Shown here piece by piece: positions 1 to 17,005 of a stretch of DNA of 64,000 bases. The translations under genes were made by a program, and so were the position numbers. Below the pieces are notes generated by a model. That model saw only the letters and a program-made list of their open reading frames with translations, was not told where the DNA came from and did not search any database. The stretch spans positions 434,001 through 498,000 of the forward strand of contig BDSI01000057.1 of the NCBI GenBank assembly GCA_003117195.1, written 5' to 3'. This DNA is from Eudorina sp. 2006-703-Eu-15. Its lineage: Eukaryota; Chlorophyta; Chlorophyceae; Chlamydomonadales; Volvocaceae. Each line of letters opens with the position of its first letter. Positions within the stretch are counted from its first letter, which is position 1.

Positions 1-495
1 GCAACGACATATCGCATGCCCGGAGTTCGAGTTATTCACGAAGCCGTGCGACCAGGATGGGCAGCTCATCCCTGCCTGAGCACGCACGGTCGTTGCCATC
101 CACAGTACAGACACACGAAAAGTGTTGGCCCACACATGCACGACTTGCCCACATACAGCCCCGGCTGAAAATGTGTCATGAGCATCCACTAAACCTTCGG
201 CTACCAACTCCCGCCAGCGGAAGCAGCCTCAGTACCCGATTTCCCACCATCATGCCACCAGAATGACCAAGCATGACCTTGCCGGCCCCAGCTGCCAGAC
301 CTGCAGGCATCGCCTCCTCCGACCACACCAGCACATGCGTAGGGGCGGGCCCCTTGTCGGTGGGGCGATCAACGATAATGAGGCTCTGCTGATACTGCTC
401 CCCCTGCCACCATTGAGCTGCCGCCATTGAGCTGCGCTGCCGGAACCAGCTGATGGCACACGTCAGGTGGCACACGCACGGCCTCCGACGGTTCT

Positions 496-3867
<3,372 letters not shown>

Positions 3868-6800
3868 GTTGGGTCGGCGCTGCAAAATCGCAAGAGTTTC
3901 CTAGATCTTCCAGCACAGTCCCAAAAAACAACAGTAACAGCTTTGCCTCGGGCGAATTGTGTAAAGACTTTGGCTGGATGGAGTTGGGTAATAGATCCGT
4001 CGCTGTACGAGTGTTGCGCACAAGTTACCTGTCAACACCAAAAACCGAAACGTAATTTATTGCAAAACTTACAATTCGGTTGTAATTGAAGATCCGTTGT
4101 CTGTCAGAGCGGTCGTGGTGTGGACGCTGCCAACTGCTTGAAGGCCGAGGCCTAATTCCTTCCTCAATCCGCTTACGCTGCTGTTATCTTTGTATCTAAA
4201 TTATTGTGATTACGGTGACAGATTGTGCCTTGACTAGTTGGCCTTGGTCAGGCGCCAGGACAAGGACTTTTAGACTGCGTGCTGTGCAAGCTTGACCAGG
4301 CGATGACGTTGCCGATATGCACGATCCTGGCTGAGTTCTGAAAATGTTAAACTCTTCTCGCACGGGCAAGTGCCGGGGCAAATTTCCTCGACAGGACGAC
4401 GGACGGGGAAGCATTTGCTGAATGCCCGGCGTCCCCATGCGCAACAATTGCGACCCAACGATGAGGCCTCTAGGCGCTTGTAGTATAGCCTCGCGGGCGG
4501 AGGATGTGTGCATACACCGGGACCTGGCTCGCGCTTGCAACGCGAACTAGGGGACAATCGAAGCGGCCCCCTCACCATTTTTGGGGGGCAGACGGGTACA
4601 TGGGGATATTGAAGCTCCCCGAGACTGGGGTTTGTGTTGCCCCAGGCCCTCCTCAGAAACAGACATCACGCCTGGGAATGCCCGGCCAGGGCTCACGGGA
4701 GGGCATGGAGGCATCGTTTAGCGCGGCCACAGGATGAATACATGAATAGTTGTGACAGCGGAAGCCACAGCGGAAATGTCTCTTGTCTACCATGGACACC
4801 CCAGTGGGATGGTGAGACTGCACATACGAAGCTGTGGTGTCAGCGATCCCTAGGGTCCGAGCGTGATGGTGGGCCCCGATGGGGTCCAGGGGGAGGCTCA
4901 CGTCACTGATAGCCCTCCAGTGCCTTCCTCCCCTCGCGGAAGGAAGCTGTGTGAGGTCTGGGAAGCGAGGACGGCTTCATTGGTGTCCCAGTGTCCGGAC
5001 CGCGACAACGTTGCTCTAAGAATGCCCGACTGCCGGGCGATTCTCGGCGCGGTGTGCAGCCGTGTTGCTGCCGTACGCGAGCGAACGAGGGCCCATTCCT
5101 GCTGAACGAGCTTGTGCATCGCAATGATAGTAACTAGGCGTCGAGCTGGCAAGGATTACCTACTCAAACAACAACGTCAAGACCACTAGGAGCCGCGTCG
5201 TCTCCTGCCTACCTGGATGGCTGGATGGATACATGCCAACACCTTTGACGCAAGACGCCGTTCAGGCAAGACGCACGCGGATGCGGAAGGCCTCGTGCCT
5301 GAACTGACCTCTACCAGGACCGCTACCCATGGAGGTCTACAGTCCCCACCGATTACAGGAACCGAACCGACGCCAGGCAGCGTCAGCGCGGGTATGGTAC
5401 AGACACATGGCCCAGAGGATCCAATCAGGTCCAATCCGAGGGACGGCGGCCGTACCTAGGAAACCGCAGGGCAAGAGAGCGCGCGCGAAGCGAACACGTC
5501 CAAACGACTCAGGCCTTTGTCAAGCGCGCTCAGTGCTGTGCCAGCCCCGCCGCCCACACCACACCACACTTCGCCCCACACCACATGCGCGTGTTCGGCG
5601 CACCAGCTCGTCGCCCATACAGTTTGCTGCTGCAGCTGCCAGCAGCTCGCCAACCTTCCAAGGGATCGCTTCGCGCACCTCACCTCACCTCACCTTGCGT
5701 GGCTGCGCCCGCCGGCCTTCCATGAGGAAATCTGCTACGCGGTGTTCTTTGCATTACAGCACCACCACACACGCGCACTACCGAGTCTACGGGTTTTTAT
5801 CTCCGATTGCAGTGTAACTGTGTATGGGATACTCGGCACCCAAGGCAACCTGTCGACACGCCGGCCGGTAAGCCTGACTCGGTGTAAGGTGTACGGTCCG
5901 ATTGCTTCACGGCCCCTTTCCGTACAAAGCATCCGTTGAATGCTGAAGACCGCCTAGAGGAGACATACTAACGCCAGCACACGGCGTCTGTCGCCGCACC
6001 GCCCTAACGCGCCGCCGCCTCCACCCGGCGGCTGGCTGTACTGCCCCTCACCACACAGGTCAGCGAACCCGGGCACACCGAAACTCCAGAGGTGCAATGG
6101 GGTCGCGGCCCTCCTCCTTTCTACGGCAGGCAGGCCCAATAACACCACCACCGGACCTAACGGGTAACGGTAACACCCACGACATCGTCTGCAGTCGCGG
6201 CCGGACGGGCGATGTCCGTACATCACATCACTCAGTGCGCCAATGCTGTAGTGAACGGATATAAAAAATACTGCGAGGGAGATGCAGCTCAAACGGGGAG
6301 GGGGTGGTCCCACCCACACGGAGTGCCGCGGGCGCTTTGCCGGCAGCATGTGTGCGGCGCGATGAGACCCAGCGGGGGCCCACGAGGCCGCAGCGGGCTC
6401 CAACGAGCGCCGCCGCCATCATCATCGGCCCGCGGGGCCACCAGGCCGCAGCGTGCTCCAACGCAAAGCAAGCACCGAGGGTGTCGATAGGACGCCATCG
6501 CTGCTGCGTCCTTTCCATAAAACGTTTTCTTTCCAGCTACTCCCCTTACCCTCCTCGGCCCGAGCTGTCGCACCCGAATGCGTGCCGACCGTGCTTTCCA
6601 CCGGGCTCTATCTCGCACTGCCGCCCTCAGCCCCGCCCTGCAATTGCCATGCTTAGCCCTTCAGCGCACGCAACGAATGAAACCGGTATGGAAGGTGATT
6701 CCGAATCAGCCGCGTCCCAGTCCGAGCACTCAGTAGTCATTTCGCTCCCGCCCTGGCCTACCTGTGCCGCCGGTCCCGACAAGCAACGCCCCAGGACGTC

Positions 6801-7394
6801 CCGATCAGCGCTGCGCTACATGCCCCAGCACCATGCCGCTCAAAACACCCACCGGACATACCAACACAAACAGCCTCTCCCACCGACGAACACACCCCGC
6901 CAAACACACGTCGAGCCATTCCTCACCGCCTTCATTGCTATGCAAGTTCGCGGGCTCCGTTGCCCGTTTGCAGCCCCTCTCATGCCGCCCATCTCTAGCT
7001 GCGTCGGTGATCGCATCCACCCCTGGGCCCGCCAGCGAGTACTCATCCCCTTGCGCTGAACTACTGCTGCCTACATCCCATTGCGTCCTTGCCACTACTG
7101 TCTACGTCTATGCCTTTAGTTTCGCCGTGCCCACCACATCTCCTGCACTACGCCCGCCCTGCACCTGCCGCGGGGAGCCCCCTAGGACTAGGAAAAGGGC
7201 CACTCGTCCGCACCCGACCCGCATTGAAAAGTGACCCAGCACAGCCCCACGCCCCAGCTATACCGATTGGAATCAAGTGGCATCGAGTCGAGTCGATTCA
7301 GACACGGAAACCCTCGCGGCCCTCACGGAGCCATACCGCACAGCGGCCTCAGGGGCGGAGGGCACTTGGGGGGGAGGGGTTCCTGCCAGCATGC
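3868..7394. other. Intergenic stretch, no gene recognised
   Basis: Between the ALAD start and the 3' end of the TAPT1-like gene. Only short overlapping frames with no recognisable domain, no coherent splice structure and no repeat family that I can identify. It presumably contains the ALAD promoter (just above 3,900) and the 3' UTR of the gene that ends at 7,395. Confidence 0.5.
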
Positions 7395-10300
7395 TCAGTC
7401 CACCTTGGCATGGCCCGACCCCGCCCTCTGCCCCGTCCATGACGCCAACAGCCCCACCTTCAGACCCCCCAAGGGCGCCCCACCGCCGCTCGCCCCCGAC
7501 CCGCCCGCCGCCGCTGCCACCACCGCCGCTGGCCCCGCCGGCCCCGTCACGGAGCCGCTCAACCCTGGCGCCGGGCCGCTGAGCCGCCGCGCCGCCGCGC
7601 CCAACAGCGGCACCGGCGACAATGGGGTGCGGGAGCCGCTCAGCCCTCCCGACCCCGTCGCAGGGGTGCTGCCCGTCGACAGCTCCAGGAGGGGTTGGGA
7701 CAGGCTGTCCCCGACCGCCGGCCCTGGACTGAGCGCCGGAGCCGACGCCGGTGACAGTGCCGCCGTTGCCGCTAAGGCCGCTGCCGCGGGGCCCGGTGAA
7801 ACCGGGGGCAGCAGAGCTGGGAGGGCCGGTGGCGTGGGTCCCGCCAACGGCCCTTGTGACGGAGCCACCAGATTGGCGCAGTGCGGCAGCGGCGCGCTGA
7901 CGATGGGACCCGCACCCAACGCGTGGCCCGAGTGCACGGTCGTCGTGCCCGGCACCACACGCGCCGCCGGCGCCGGGCGGGCGCCGTACACCTTGCCGCC
8001 GTACTTTCGGCTGTAGTACCGCGTGTGGTAGTGCGCCAGCACCTTGATGCAGTACCCGAACAGCAGTTTCACGCCGCACAGCATGCCGTACAGTACGACC
8101 CCGATGGCCAGTCGGGGCCAGACCTGCGCCCGGGTCTCCACCCTCAGCCAGAACAGGGTGACCAGGATGCGCATGGCCAGGGCCGCGGGGGCCAGGTGGT
8201 GGAAGTTGAGCAGCCGTGGCGCCGAGTGGCTCTGCGCCTCCAGAGCCTTGGCGCACAGGTCCTGGTTAATCACCCGGCGGCAGGGAGGGACGGGTGGGGC
8301 GGGCCAGGCAGGGAGGGCGGCGAGGCAAGGTTAGGAGAGGGAAGGGCAAGTGGGGCGGGCGTGATCCGCTCCGCAACCGACCCATATCACGTCACACCGC
8401 GTCACTGCCACCACTGCTACATCCGCCACGGCCGCTACCAGCACCGCCGGACCTGGCCAGGCTCCGGCCAACTCCGGGGCAAGCCCGACCCTCCCTATCC
8501 CCTCCCCGTGCCCCCCCCCACCTGGTGGAACTCCCGGTACAGCCCGGGTCGCACTTCGTTGAACTTGCCCAGCACCGCGTGTTTGATGACGTCGATGACC
8601 ACCTCGGCCGCCACCATGAGCACGCAGACGCGCAGGTAGTCCGGGGGCGGGGACCAGGAAGCGGCCGAGTCCATCTCCTCCACCACCACGAACGACAGCA
8701 CCACCAGCAGGTGGAACCGCTCCACCGCGTCCTGCAGCGGGGCGGGTGGGGGGTGGGGTGGGGTGGGGGGAGCAGGAGGAGGAGGACGGGAGGGGACGAC
8801 CCAAAGGGGGTGGGGGGAGGTGGGACATCGGTAATAGGTCCTCATACAGACCCATGACCAGGGGAGTAAAGAGGAGGCGGAAGGGGACGCGAAGGGCCGA
8901 TGGGCGAATTGGGCGAATGAGCAGCAGAGAAGGTTGAGCGCCATAACTCAAGACATGTTACCGGAGCCATGCCCCTGGCCCTGCCTGCCCGAGTCTGATC
9001 CGTTGGGAGGCGGCGGGCCCCGGCATGCAGCCCTCCCGCGCCGCCAGGAGGGCTGTTTGACCCGTGTATTGGCTTTGCCTGGCCCTGCTTCCTGCACCCG
9101 GCCCTGTCGCAGCCCCCCTGCCATTCGCCCTCGCCCCTACATCCCGGGCCCCCCTCCCAAACCCGCTACGCAAGCCTCCCCCTCCCTGCCCTCCCCCTGC
9201 GGCCACCCGCCGTGTCCTCACCGCACACACGAGCGCCCAGATGCGGGTGCTGTCCCACTTCTTGAACACCGTGCTCTTGATCTCCACGAAGTTGTTGGCG
9301 ATCAGCAGCGCCACAAGCCCGTTGCGGGAGGAGTTGAGCGCCACCGCCACAATCAGGGCCTGACGCCGGGGACAGGGCGGCGCGGCGCGGCGCGGCACGG
9401 CACGGCGTGGGAGGAAGAAAGCGTTCCGGACGGTCATCGGGTGACGTTCCGCACCATCCCGCCTGAACCGCCCCGCCCCGCACTGTAACCCGCGAATGCC
9501 CCCTTCCCGCGGGCGCCTCTTAACAGCCTCTGCAACTCGCTGTCAGGATGGTCCCGCCAGGCCCCGCCGTCAGGAGAGCCCTCCTCTTGGTCCCTCACCG
9601 CGCCCGCCTTCCTCTCCTCTCTCTCGACCCTCCCTCTCCTGACCCGTCAGCCACCCAGCCAGCCGTCCAGCCACGCACCCACCCGGCTCCCCACACCTCC
9701 CACACCCCCAGCCTCCACCCAGCCACCCCGCAACCTACCCCACCCCGCCCACCTGGCACATGAGCGTCAGCGCATGCAGCGTCACAATGACCCCCGCCAC
9801 CAGCGCATCCGAGCCCAGCTGCCACAGCCGCTTCTTGCCCGCCAGCCACTGGGTGCATGTGCCCGACAGCGCCTCCAGCACGTCGTTGCCGAAGTTGGAC
9901 AGGATCTGCGAGCCGAAGAAGGAGAAGCAGGAGGAGATGAAAGAGGAGGAGGAGGAAGAGAAGCAGAGAGCCGCCATAAGGGGGCGGGGCGAGGGCCGGG
10001 AAGTTGCGGGGTTTACAGCAGAAAGGAAGAGACGCGACACATCAAAACCGGGAGGGGCGGGGCGCTGCGGGCCAGGCCCGAATGGTGGGTGAGATGCGGA
10101 GGGTGGGCTGGCGGCCCGAGGGTGGACTCCCTGGACCCACGGATGCACAGGGGCATTCCGGGTCCACCCCAGCTCCTCATAGTGAGACACGTGGCGCGAA
10201 CCTCCACCCCACCCCAACCCACCCCAGTCCTCCACCTGCCCGGGTAAGGCGGGTGTGGCGACGGGTGTGGGTGTGGATATGGGTTCTTTGTAACCCGCAT

Positions 10301-13070
10301 ACGGACATCACCCCCGTTTCAAACTCACCCACCCACCCACCGTATTTCTGGGTGTGCCCGGGTTCGTTTCTGAGTTTCTTTTCTCTCATCATTTTAACCC
10401 ACCCACCCACCCACACCCCACGCCCCCACCTTGTCCAGCATGTCAAAGGCGGTGGACAGCACCGACATCTTGAGGAACTCCGACGTGATGTCCTTGAGCC
10501 AGTAGTAGATGGACCCGGGCCGCACCGCCCGCAGCGCCACGGTGGCCAGGAACAGGATCGCCAGGCACACCATGTCGTACAGCTGGCTGCCGCTCAGCCG
10601 CGAACCGGGCGGCCGGGCCCGCGTTGTCGACTCCGCCGCCGCTGCCGCTGCCGCGGCGGCGGCGGTGGCGGCGGCCGCGTGACTGCCGCCCCCGGTAAAG
10701 CTGGGCGTCGCCGCCAGCAGAAAGGACGCGGTCGCGCTGGGCAGTTCGGAGAAGGAGGCGTTCCGCGAGGCGGAGGCCCCCGCTCCGGATCCGGAGAAGC
10801 TGGCGGGTCGCCGCTCGGGCACGGGGCTGACCGGTCCGCAGTCGCCCGCGGCCCCCACCTGCGGGCAGTTGTGCCTGGTCCGCAGCGCGCGGGGGGTCAC
10901 GGAGGCCAGCGCCCCGCGGGCCAGCTGGGCCAGGGCCAGGGCGCAGCGGAGCGGCAGCAGCGTGAAGACGCCCTGTGAGGGAAGAGGGTCGAAGCGGAGG
11001 AGCAAGGAGGGGAGGGGCCGAGTGGTGGTGGTGCGCCTGGAGCGCAGTTGCGAGCGGCTGAGTCGCCGTCAGCCTTCCCGGGGAGGCCCCGTGGCCTGAC
11101 GGCATACGAGGCCATAGGAAGCCCGGGGAGGCTCAAAACCTTGACACACTTCCGGCCAGGCGTGCCCCCCTCGCCCACTCTACCGCCTTCCCACACACCA
11201 CCTCATCCTCCCACCCCCGGGGCTCCGATCAGTCCCCTGGCTCCCCCTCACCAGAAATGAGTCCACCAGGAGCAACGACCCGAACAGGATCAGCCGTTCC
11301 AGCTGGTACGGCACGTACATCAGGAAGTTGTACCTGCACGATGTGCGGCGGGGCCACCAGAACAGATCGCGGGTTGGCGGCATCCCCCTCTTGGACCTAA
11401 TCAGAGGCGCCGTCACCCAAACATTGCACGCGAGGATCAGCTGGCGGAAACGCCGCTTCGCCAGCCCGATCCCGGTTTCGGCCCCGGCCCCGCCAGGCCA
11501 GGCCAGGCAAGGACCTGCCGCCGTGGACCAGCCGCATTATCCACACATTTTCGACCTCATTGCGGTGGTGGTGCTGGTGATGCTGGTGGAGATCACCTGA
11601 CGTGCAGCTTGTGTGCCTACCAAACCAGCCGCCCCCCCCTCCAAATCTGCGGCTGCTGCTGCCGGCGCAGACTCCTGGAACCCTTGTTCGCGGCGGCCTT
11701 GTCTGCAATCCCCGAGGTAAACCTCCCCGCCGCGAAGCTGGCCGCTACCGCAGACTGACTCGCACACGGGCACACAGGCACACGATGCCACATGTGGTAC
11801 TCGCAAACCCCTTGCCCTGGCGCCCTGGCCCGGCCCCCGACGGCTGACGACTCCCATTGAGCAGCAAACACTTACACTCTCTCCCGCTCCGTCTGCCCCC
11901 ACACCACATCTGCCGTGGGCGTCTTCTCCGCTGGCTGCGCCTCCGCCCGCACATACGCCCCCAGCGTCTGCAGCGGCTCCTCGACTGAGGCAAGACTGTG
12001 GTTGATGGCGTTGCGCGAATGAGTGTACGGCGGTAGAGGTGTCGTACCCGTGCTCGTAGAGCACAGTCCGCTGACAGCCGCGATTTGGGGGGTCGCCGCC
12101 GCAGTCGGCGGGGCGTGCAACCCCGCCGACCCGGGCGTCAGCATGCCCGAGGTGGTTGCAGCGCCCGTGGCCGCCGCGCCAGATGGTGCCGCAGCGGTGG
12201 CGGACGTGGGTGTTCCAGCAGGAGGGAGGATAATGGCCGCCACAGGGGTGGGGAGCCCTGGGGATTGTGAAGCTTGGCTGTGGGCCGATGCCCACACTTG
12301 GAGGGCCACGAGATCTGTGACGACACGGGCGGCGACATTGTGGGGCACATGTCGGGATCGCAACGAAACACATGAAGCATCACGCCGAGAAAGGACTGCC
12401 GTAGAGATAAAGGGGCTGGGCGATTTGGGACACTGCGCTGCCGACAGAGCGCTACATCGCGGCAGCGCCGGGGCGTGACAGATGGACGTGGATGAGAAAC
12501 GACTCGCTGTTTTAAACTAACAATAAATGCCCCACGTTCCGCTGTGTTGTCGCATATCACTTGGCACCAAGGGTTCGTCGCTACCGTACCGTGTGTAGTT
12601 GCGACAGTTGTTGGGTGCGAAGTCCCGACGCCTCCTGTCACGCCACCGTCTGAATTAATGACTGTACCATCTGGATTCTGCGAGCTTGAGGCTGTCAACA
12701 GATATGCTGTAGAAAGCGACTTTGAAAGCCGCGTTCCTTGAGTGTCCTCTGAACGTCGAGTTACGATGGACGTTGAAAGTTTAGCATGTCCGTCTGCATG
12801 CCTAACTAGATCATTCAGAGTGTCATCCGAAGGACATGAAGTTCCGCAGCCGGCCAAAGGCGCCGAAGAGCGCGACAACGAGTTCGTCGGCGAAAGTCGA
12901 CTCCGCGGTGGCAACGGCGGACGCATCTGAGACTGCACTTCTGGAAGAATGGGTTCTGGTTCCTCCGCATCAGTCGTGCCCTCGTGTGAACCCAGCGAAC
13001 TGCTCCGTGCGTCGTCGTCGCAGACCTCCTGCTCTTCTTTATCGTGTAGCATCACGATCAGTTTCAACAA
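7395..13070 (-). CDS. TAPT1/POD1-family multi-pass membrane protein (N-terminal exons tentative)
   Basis: Related to animal TAPT1 and Arabidopsis POD1, endomembrane proteins of poorly known biochemistry. Conserved exons, approximately: 11333-11252 (YVPYQLERLILFGSLLLVDS), 10972-10430 (GVFTLLPLRCALALAQ ... IYYWLKDITSEFLK ... FDMLDK), 9905-9753 (ILSNFGNDVLEAL), 9359-9222 (LVALLIANNFVEIKSTVFKK, the most diagnostic block), 8731-8522 (DAVERFHLLVVLSF ... VIDVIKHAVLGKFNEVRPG) and 8273-7395. The last exon holds the final membrane helices and then a Pro/Ala/Gly/Ser-rich tail of about 190 residues, longer than in plant relatives. I see no AG acceptor directly before the last exon near 8,273, so that junction is unsure. 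Upstream Ser/Pro/Ala-rich open frames at 11,620-12,363 and 12,138-13,070 probably supply a disordered N-terminus, as in relatives, but their splicing is a guess. Family confidence is high, start position low. Confidence 0.75.
10344..10400 (-). repeat. Short dispersed repeat, copy 1 (in a TAPT1-like intron)
   Basis: Reads GGGTGTGCCCGGGTTCG followed by a T-rich stretch and TTTAACCC. The same sequence, reverse-complemented and with small changes, occurs in introns of the two matrix-type genes at about 39,642-39,705 and 55,881-55,940. Looks like one end of a short interspersed element; the GGTTCG core resembles a tRNA B-box, but that is only a suggestion. Confidence 0.5.
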
Positions 13071-14183
13071 ACAAAGTAATTATGATTACGCCATCCTATG
13101 GTCTGGCAGAGCCTTTTACTCAGTTAAAAGTCGTACAGGTTGCAAATTTGTTGCAACCTCTTTCACGAACATGTACATACAACGTCGACAGAGGAAAACT
13201 GAGCATTTTCAGATATTGAATTTTTACAGACCGCGTTCTGAACGTGGTTCTTGCAGGCTGGCTTTCAGACCTAGGGTTGCGACGACAGTCACCACTTTCA
13301 CGGAAGAGCATGCACGCGTCGCTCGGTCGCATTTGAACAGATCATTTGCGGGAGCTCCAGTTTAGGAACTAGGCAAGGGCTTTCAGATCGTAATGTGCTT
13401 CGGCGAAACTTTTACGAGGAGCCGTGGAGAATTCAATACAAGATTACAGTGCAACAAGGCATGGCCTATATTAGTCATGCAGGCGGCGGCGCCAACATTT
13501 TCTTTATGGGTTCGTACACAACCCAAGACAGGGCGGTACCTGCGATGCGCAGAGGCAAGGGCAGACACGATCAGTTCCTGTCATATCAGCTCGTACTTGA
13601 TGTGCCAGCGCCATTGCACACAAGAGCTGGTGCCCTACGTTCGTTAGCGAAACCCATCCGTACATCCGACTGTTCTCCCCCAACTCGGTCCTATCTAAGG
13701 GGCATTTTCTCAGGCCGGCACATAACAAACAGCAACCGAAAGGTCATTTAAACAATTGTACCTGGCGCAAGCTGAAGGAGGCGTGCACCCAGTCCGGTCA
13801 TGAAAACCTGAGAGGGGTAACAAGCAAGGCGACAAGTCACGCAAGTCTTGAAGTCTGCGTGTTGAGCACCACACCGTCGACTTGCGCCAGATGTATTGGA
13901 AGTCCAAGGATATCGCAAAGATGGCATCAGAGAGGTGAAGTCGTCGAGGCTTGTCCGGATGAGGCGGCATACCCATTTCATCTAGTGGAGCATTCCCTGA
14001 TCCAGCTGGTCATTAATGCGTTTCCGACATGGCAGTATCAAGTTCCATCGCGGTTAAGGCTCGTCACGGATTAACATATCCACAAGAAAACCGCGTGCAT
14101 ACTGTACTGTGAGGGCCACCAGCCCTGTCTCACACGTCCCCGCGCAAGCAAGGTCCTTACATACCCCCCCCCCCGTCCCTCAC
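13071..14183. other. Gap between the TAPT1-like gene and the carrier gene
   Basis: The carrier gene should have at least one more exon in here (second half of its third repeat), on the minus strand, but I could not find a frame with the expected glycine/arginine-rich motif and final helix. Several weak open frames exist and none resembles a known protein. Confidence 0.4.
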
Positions 14184-16301
14184 CTTCGGGCCCTCCATCC
14201 GCCACATCTGGCAAGCTAACGACCATGCCGTCATGCGGGTATGCGACCGGCATGCCGATAAGACCTGTACGGGTCGGGTACAGAAAGGATTCATCATGCT
14301 CTCACGCAAAGGCGCCTTCGTGCCATGTCCCGCAGCAACCCCCGAGCACCTGCAGTCGAGTTTTGACCACATCCGCGGGATGGGTCAGCACTCCAGCTAG
14401 GCTTGCGCTGCCTGCGAAGCCCAGGAAATGGGGGGTGGACACCGGCTGTCGAGGGCCTCCTTGCAGGGGCATGCCGCCCTGACCTTAGGCAGGCCAGATC
14501 CAGGGACGCTGGGCACGGTGACCCATCTCTACGCTTGCGCATCTTGCTCATATTATCATGCCGTTACCCGATGTCGGGAAGGGAGGACACGGCAGGACAT
14601 GAAATGACTTGTCACATAAGGCCATCGAGACCTGTCCATTGCGCCCCGCTGCAGCCCTAATACGCTAGATGGCACCTGCTGAGCAGAGGGATAGGACCAG
14701 CGGTGAGAGCTCCCGCTGATTCGATGTCGGGCTGATGTTGGTGCTGCCGCTACTGTGTCCGCCATTCGCTGCGGAAGTTGCTGCCTCTGAGGGAGCCCGC
14801 ATATTTGCTTCCATCGCGCTGCCGTCGGGGGTTGTCGCGGGCACGTGCAACGCCCGCGCTGCCGCCCGCTTGGAGCCCTCGTACGCGGCGATGAAGATGG
14901 TGTTCCAGGGCAGCCACACTGCGTTGGTGGCCTGCGTCCGTGGCATCGGGGTCACGAACGAGTTAACTACGGACACATGCCCTCTGCCGGCTGCATATCA
15001 GCAAGGCAACCTTGCATGGCCCAGATGAACCATGGGTCGCGTGGGTATGCCGCCTCGCTCGCAGCATACCTGACACCTTTTAGGCAGCAGTGAACTTCGT
15101 CACCCAGTCAGCTGGAGTTTGCTTGTGACTCACCCAATAGCCCTTCAACAGGCCCCGCAGTCCGCCCTGACGCACCTGCGGCGGAGAAATCCGATTCCAA
15201 CCACCACAAACTCGGTACTTCCAGGAAGAGTGCAAGGTTTGTAGCTGTGCCAGTGATGATATGCACATGGACGAGTGTTTCACATTTGTGCCGCCTGCCA
15301 TTGCCCCGCACAAGGTTGTTACCAAACTATGATCAACAAATTTCCATGCACCTCCAGCAGTGGAAGCACTCAACCCCATCGCGTTGGCTTGACGGCTGAA
15401 TCACGTGCGGCGGCCCTCACGTGACATGTGCGCTCCTTGTCTGGCTAGGTCCGGCTCCTGGTCCGTGCCCTCCCCGCGCACCCTTCGGCCAACCTCACCA
15501 TGTCCTGCAGCACCTGGCCCGGTCCCGAGTACGAGTACTGGCCCTGCATCAGCGGGGCTGCCTGCAGGCGCTCTTTAACAATGTCCACGGGGGTGAAAAC
15601 CAGCCCCGCAAACAGCTGCGCTCCCGCGCCCACGGCCATGTCGCCCAGGATGCCGCTGCCGGCTGGACCACAGCCGGTGGGCAGTTGACGGCAGTTGTTG
15701 ACCGCAAACGTGTCGGACAAGTACGTGTTGTCAGGGCTATCGCTTGCGAATGGTGTATCCTTACACATTCAGCAAGAGATATGACAGATGGCGTGCGGGG
15801 AATGCCATACGATTTCAAGTCACACCTGGCATCATGGCCTTGGCTGCCTCGTAGCCGCTGAAATACGCCAGGTTAGCTGGCACGCTGCCAAGAGCCACGG
15901 CTCCAAAACCACGGTAGAAGCCCAACACGCCTTCTTGGCGGGCCACCTACTGGCGGGATCAGTGCAGTTGGCCGATGCACGAATTCATCCTAACTCCCAA
16001 CAGTATCCATGGGTCACCTGCACAACTGCGTCCCAAGTTCCCATGTATACTTGACGTCCATTTGTAATGGCGGCGCCTTGAATTTGGAGCCGTGCTTTGA
16101 TTGTGTCGGGTGGATCTACGAAATGCAAAATAAATCCTGAATTTCTTACAGTTGCCGCGCAATTCCCCACAATTTGCAACTGGTTATCGTACACGTTATG
16201 AACCTTGAGCAGACACCAGCGATTGGTCCTGCAAGGGCTCCTCGCACAACCGAAACGATGCCAAGGCTCTGCTTAGACTCGTCGGGCGGCTTGTCAGCCA
16301 T
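14184..16301 (-). CDS. Mitochondrial carrier family (SLC25-type) transporter, 3' end unresolved
   Basis: A six-helix solute carrier of an organelle inner membrane; the substrate cannot be told. Exons (minus strand): 16301-16217, 16136-16018, 15946-15826, 15662-15499, 15175-15134, 14931-14676, 14411-14350, 14264-14184; every junction is GT-AG and phases agree over 310 codons. Several of these exons are very short, one only 42 bases. The start MADKPPDESKQSLG leads into GALAGPIAG. The three carrier signature motifs are present, one per repeat: PPDTIKARLQ, PVDIVKERLQ and PADVVKTRLQ, and the GFYRGFGAV and GLLKGYW segments follow the first two as expected. A Ser/Thr/Asn-rich insert of about 45 residues separates helices 4 and 5. 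The third repeat breaks off at WRMEGPK followed by a good donor; the expected last helix (about 50 residues) was not found, so the gene is either incompletely modelled or truncated. Confidence 0.8.
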
Positions 16302-16907
16302 TAATGGTGGCTAAGGACTTATGGTATGAACATTCCAACAATTATGGAGATGTTGTCATTAAGACAAAGAAGTAACGGGTTGTCCGTTGGATGTGCCAGT
16401 CGTTGTCGTAGACCCACGTGACGTAAGCTCTGTAAGCTCTGCGCTTCGTAAGTTTGATCCAGCGCATTTGGAAGCTGAGTTCATCGACAGATCAGTGTTG
16501 TTAACGAGGGACCGTCCTCCACAGCCCCTCGCGCATGCCGGATGCCTCTGCGTGTGTAGGTGGTGCTGCTGATCGCGTACCGTTGCGTTGCGGGGGTGCC
16601 TCATGGCTAAGTCAGCGCCTGTGGGCGGGACGCCGCAGGATTTCTCCTGGTAGGCATAGCTCGCTTGAAAGTCTTTTGCCACCGGTCATATTGCTCGCAC
16701 AGGCACACTGGCTGTGTACAGATTCCTCCACATCCTGACCCATCACCGGGCTAGAGTCCTCTCCGTGTTCGAAGAGAGGGGACGGGAGGAGATATACGGC
16801 ACTTGGGTTTTCCACACCTTTCCTTTGGCGTGCCATGTTGGGTGGATAACCGAATTGGCCTGATCCATTGCTCTCCTCTGCCCTGCCCTGTGTCCACAAG
16901 CCTAACA

Positions 16908-17005
16908 ACCTGCCTGTCCGGTGCGCCATGGTGGCGCAGTTTCGTTTATGATGAGGAAGCTTCGGCTGTCACCGATGACCCGCGGGGTTCCGCTGTAACA
17001 TCCAT
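16908..17005 (+). mobile_element. Truncated terminal fragment of the foldback element family
   Basis: Matches the end of the element at 18,660-19,020: the GCGCCATGGTGGCG segment, GAGGAAGC-TCGGCTGTCACC, then CCGCGGGGTTCCGCTGTAACATCC. A block of about 15 bases present in other copies is missing here. Non-coding. Confidence 0.65.

Noticed and set aside
7231..8016. Plus-strand Pro/Ala-rich frame of 261 codons
   Set aside because: Antisense of the disordered tail of the TAPT1-like gene, whose minus-strand frame continues directly from recognisable membrane helices.
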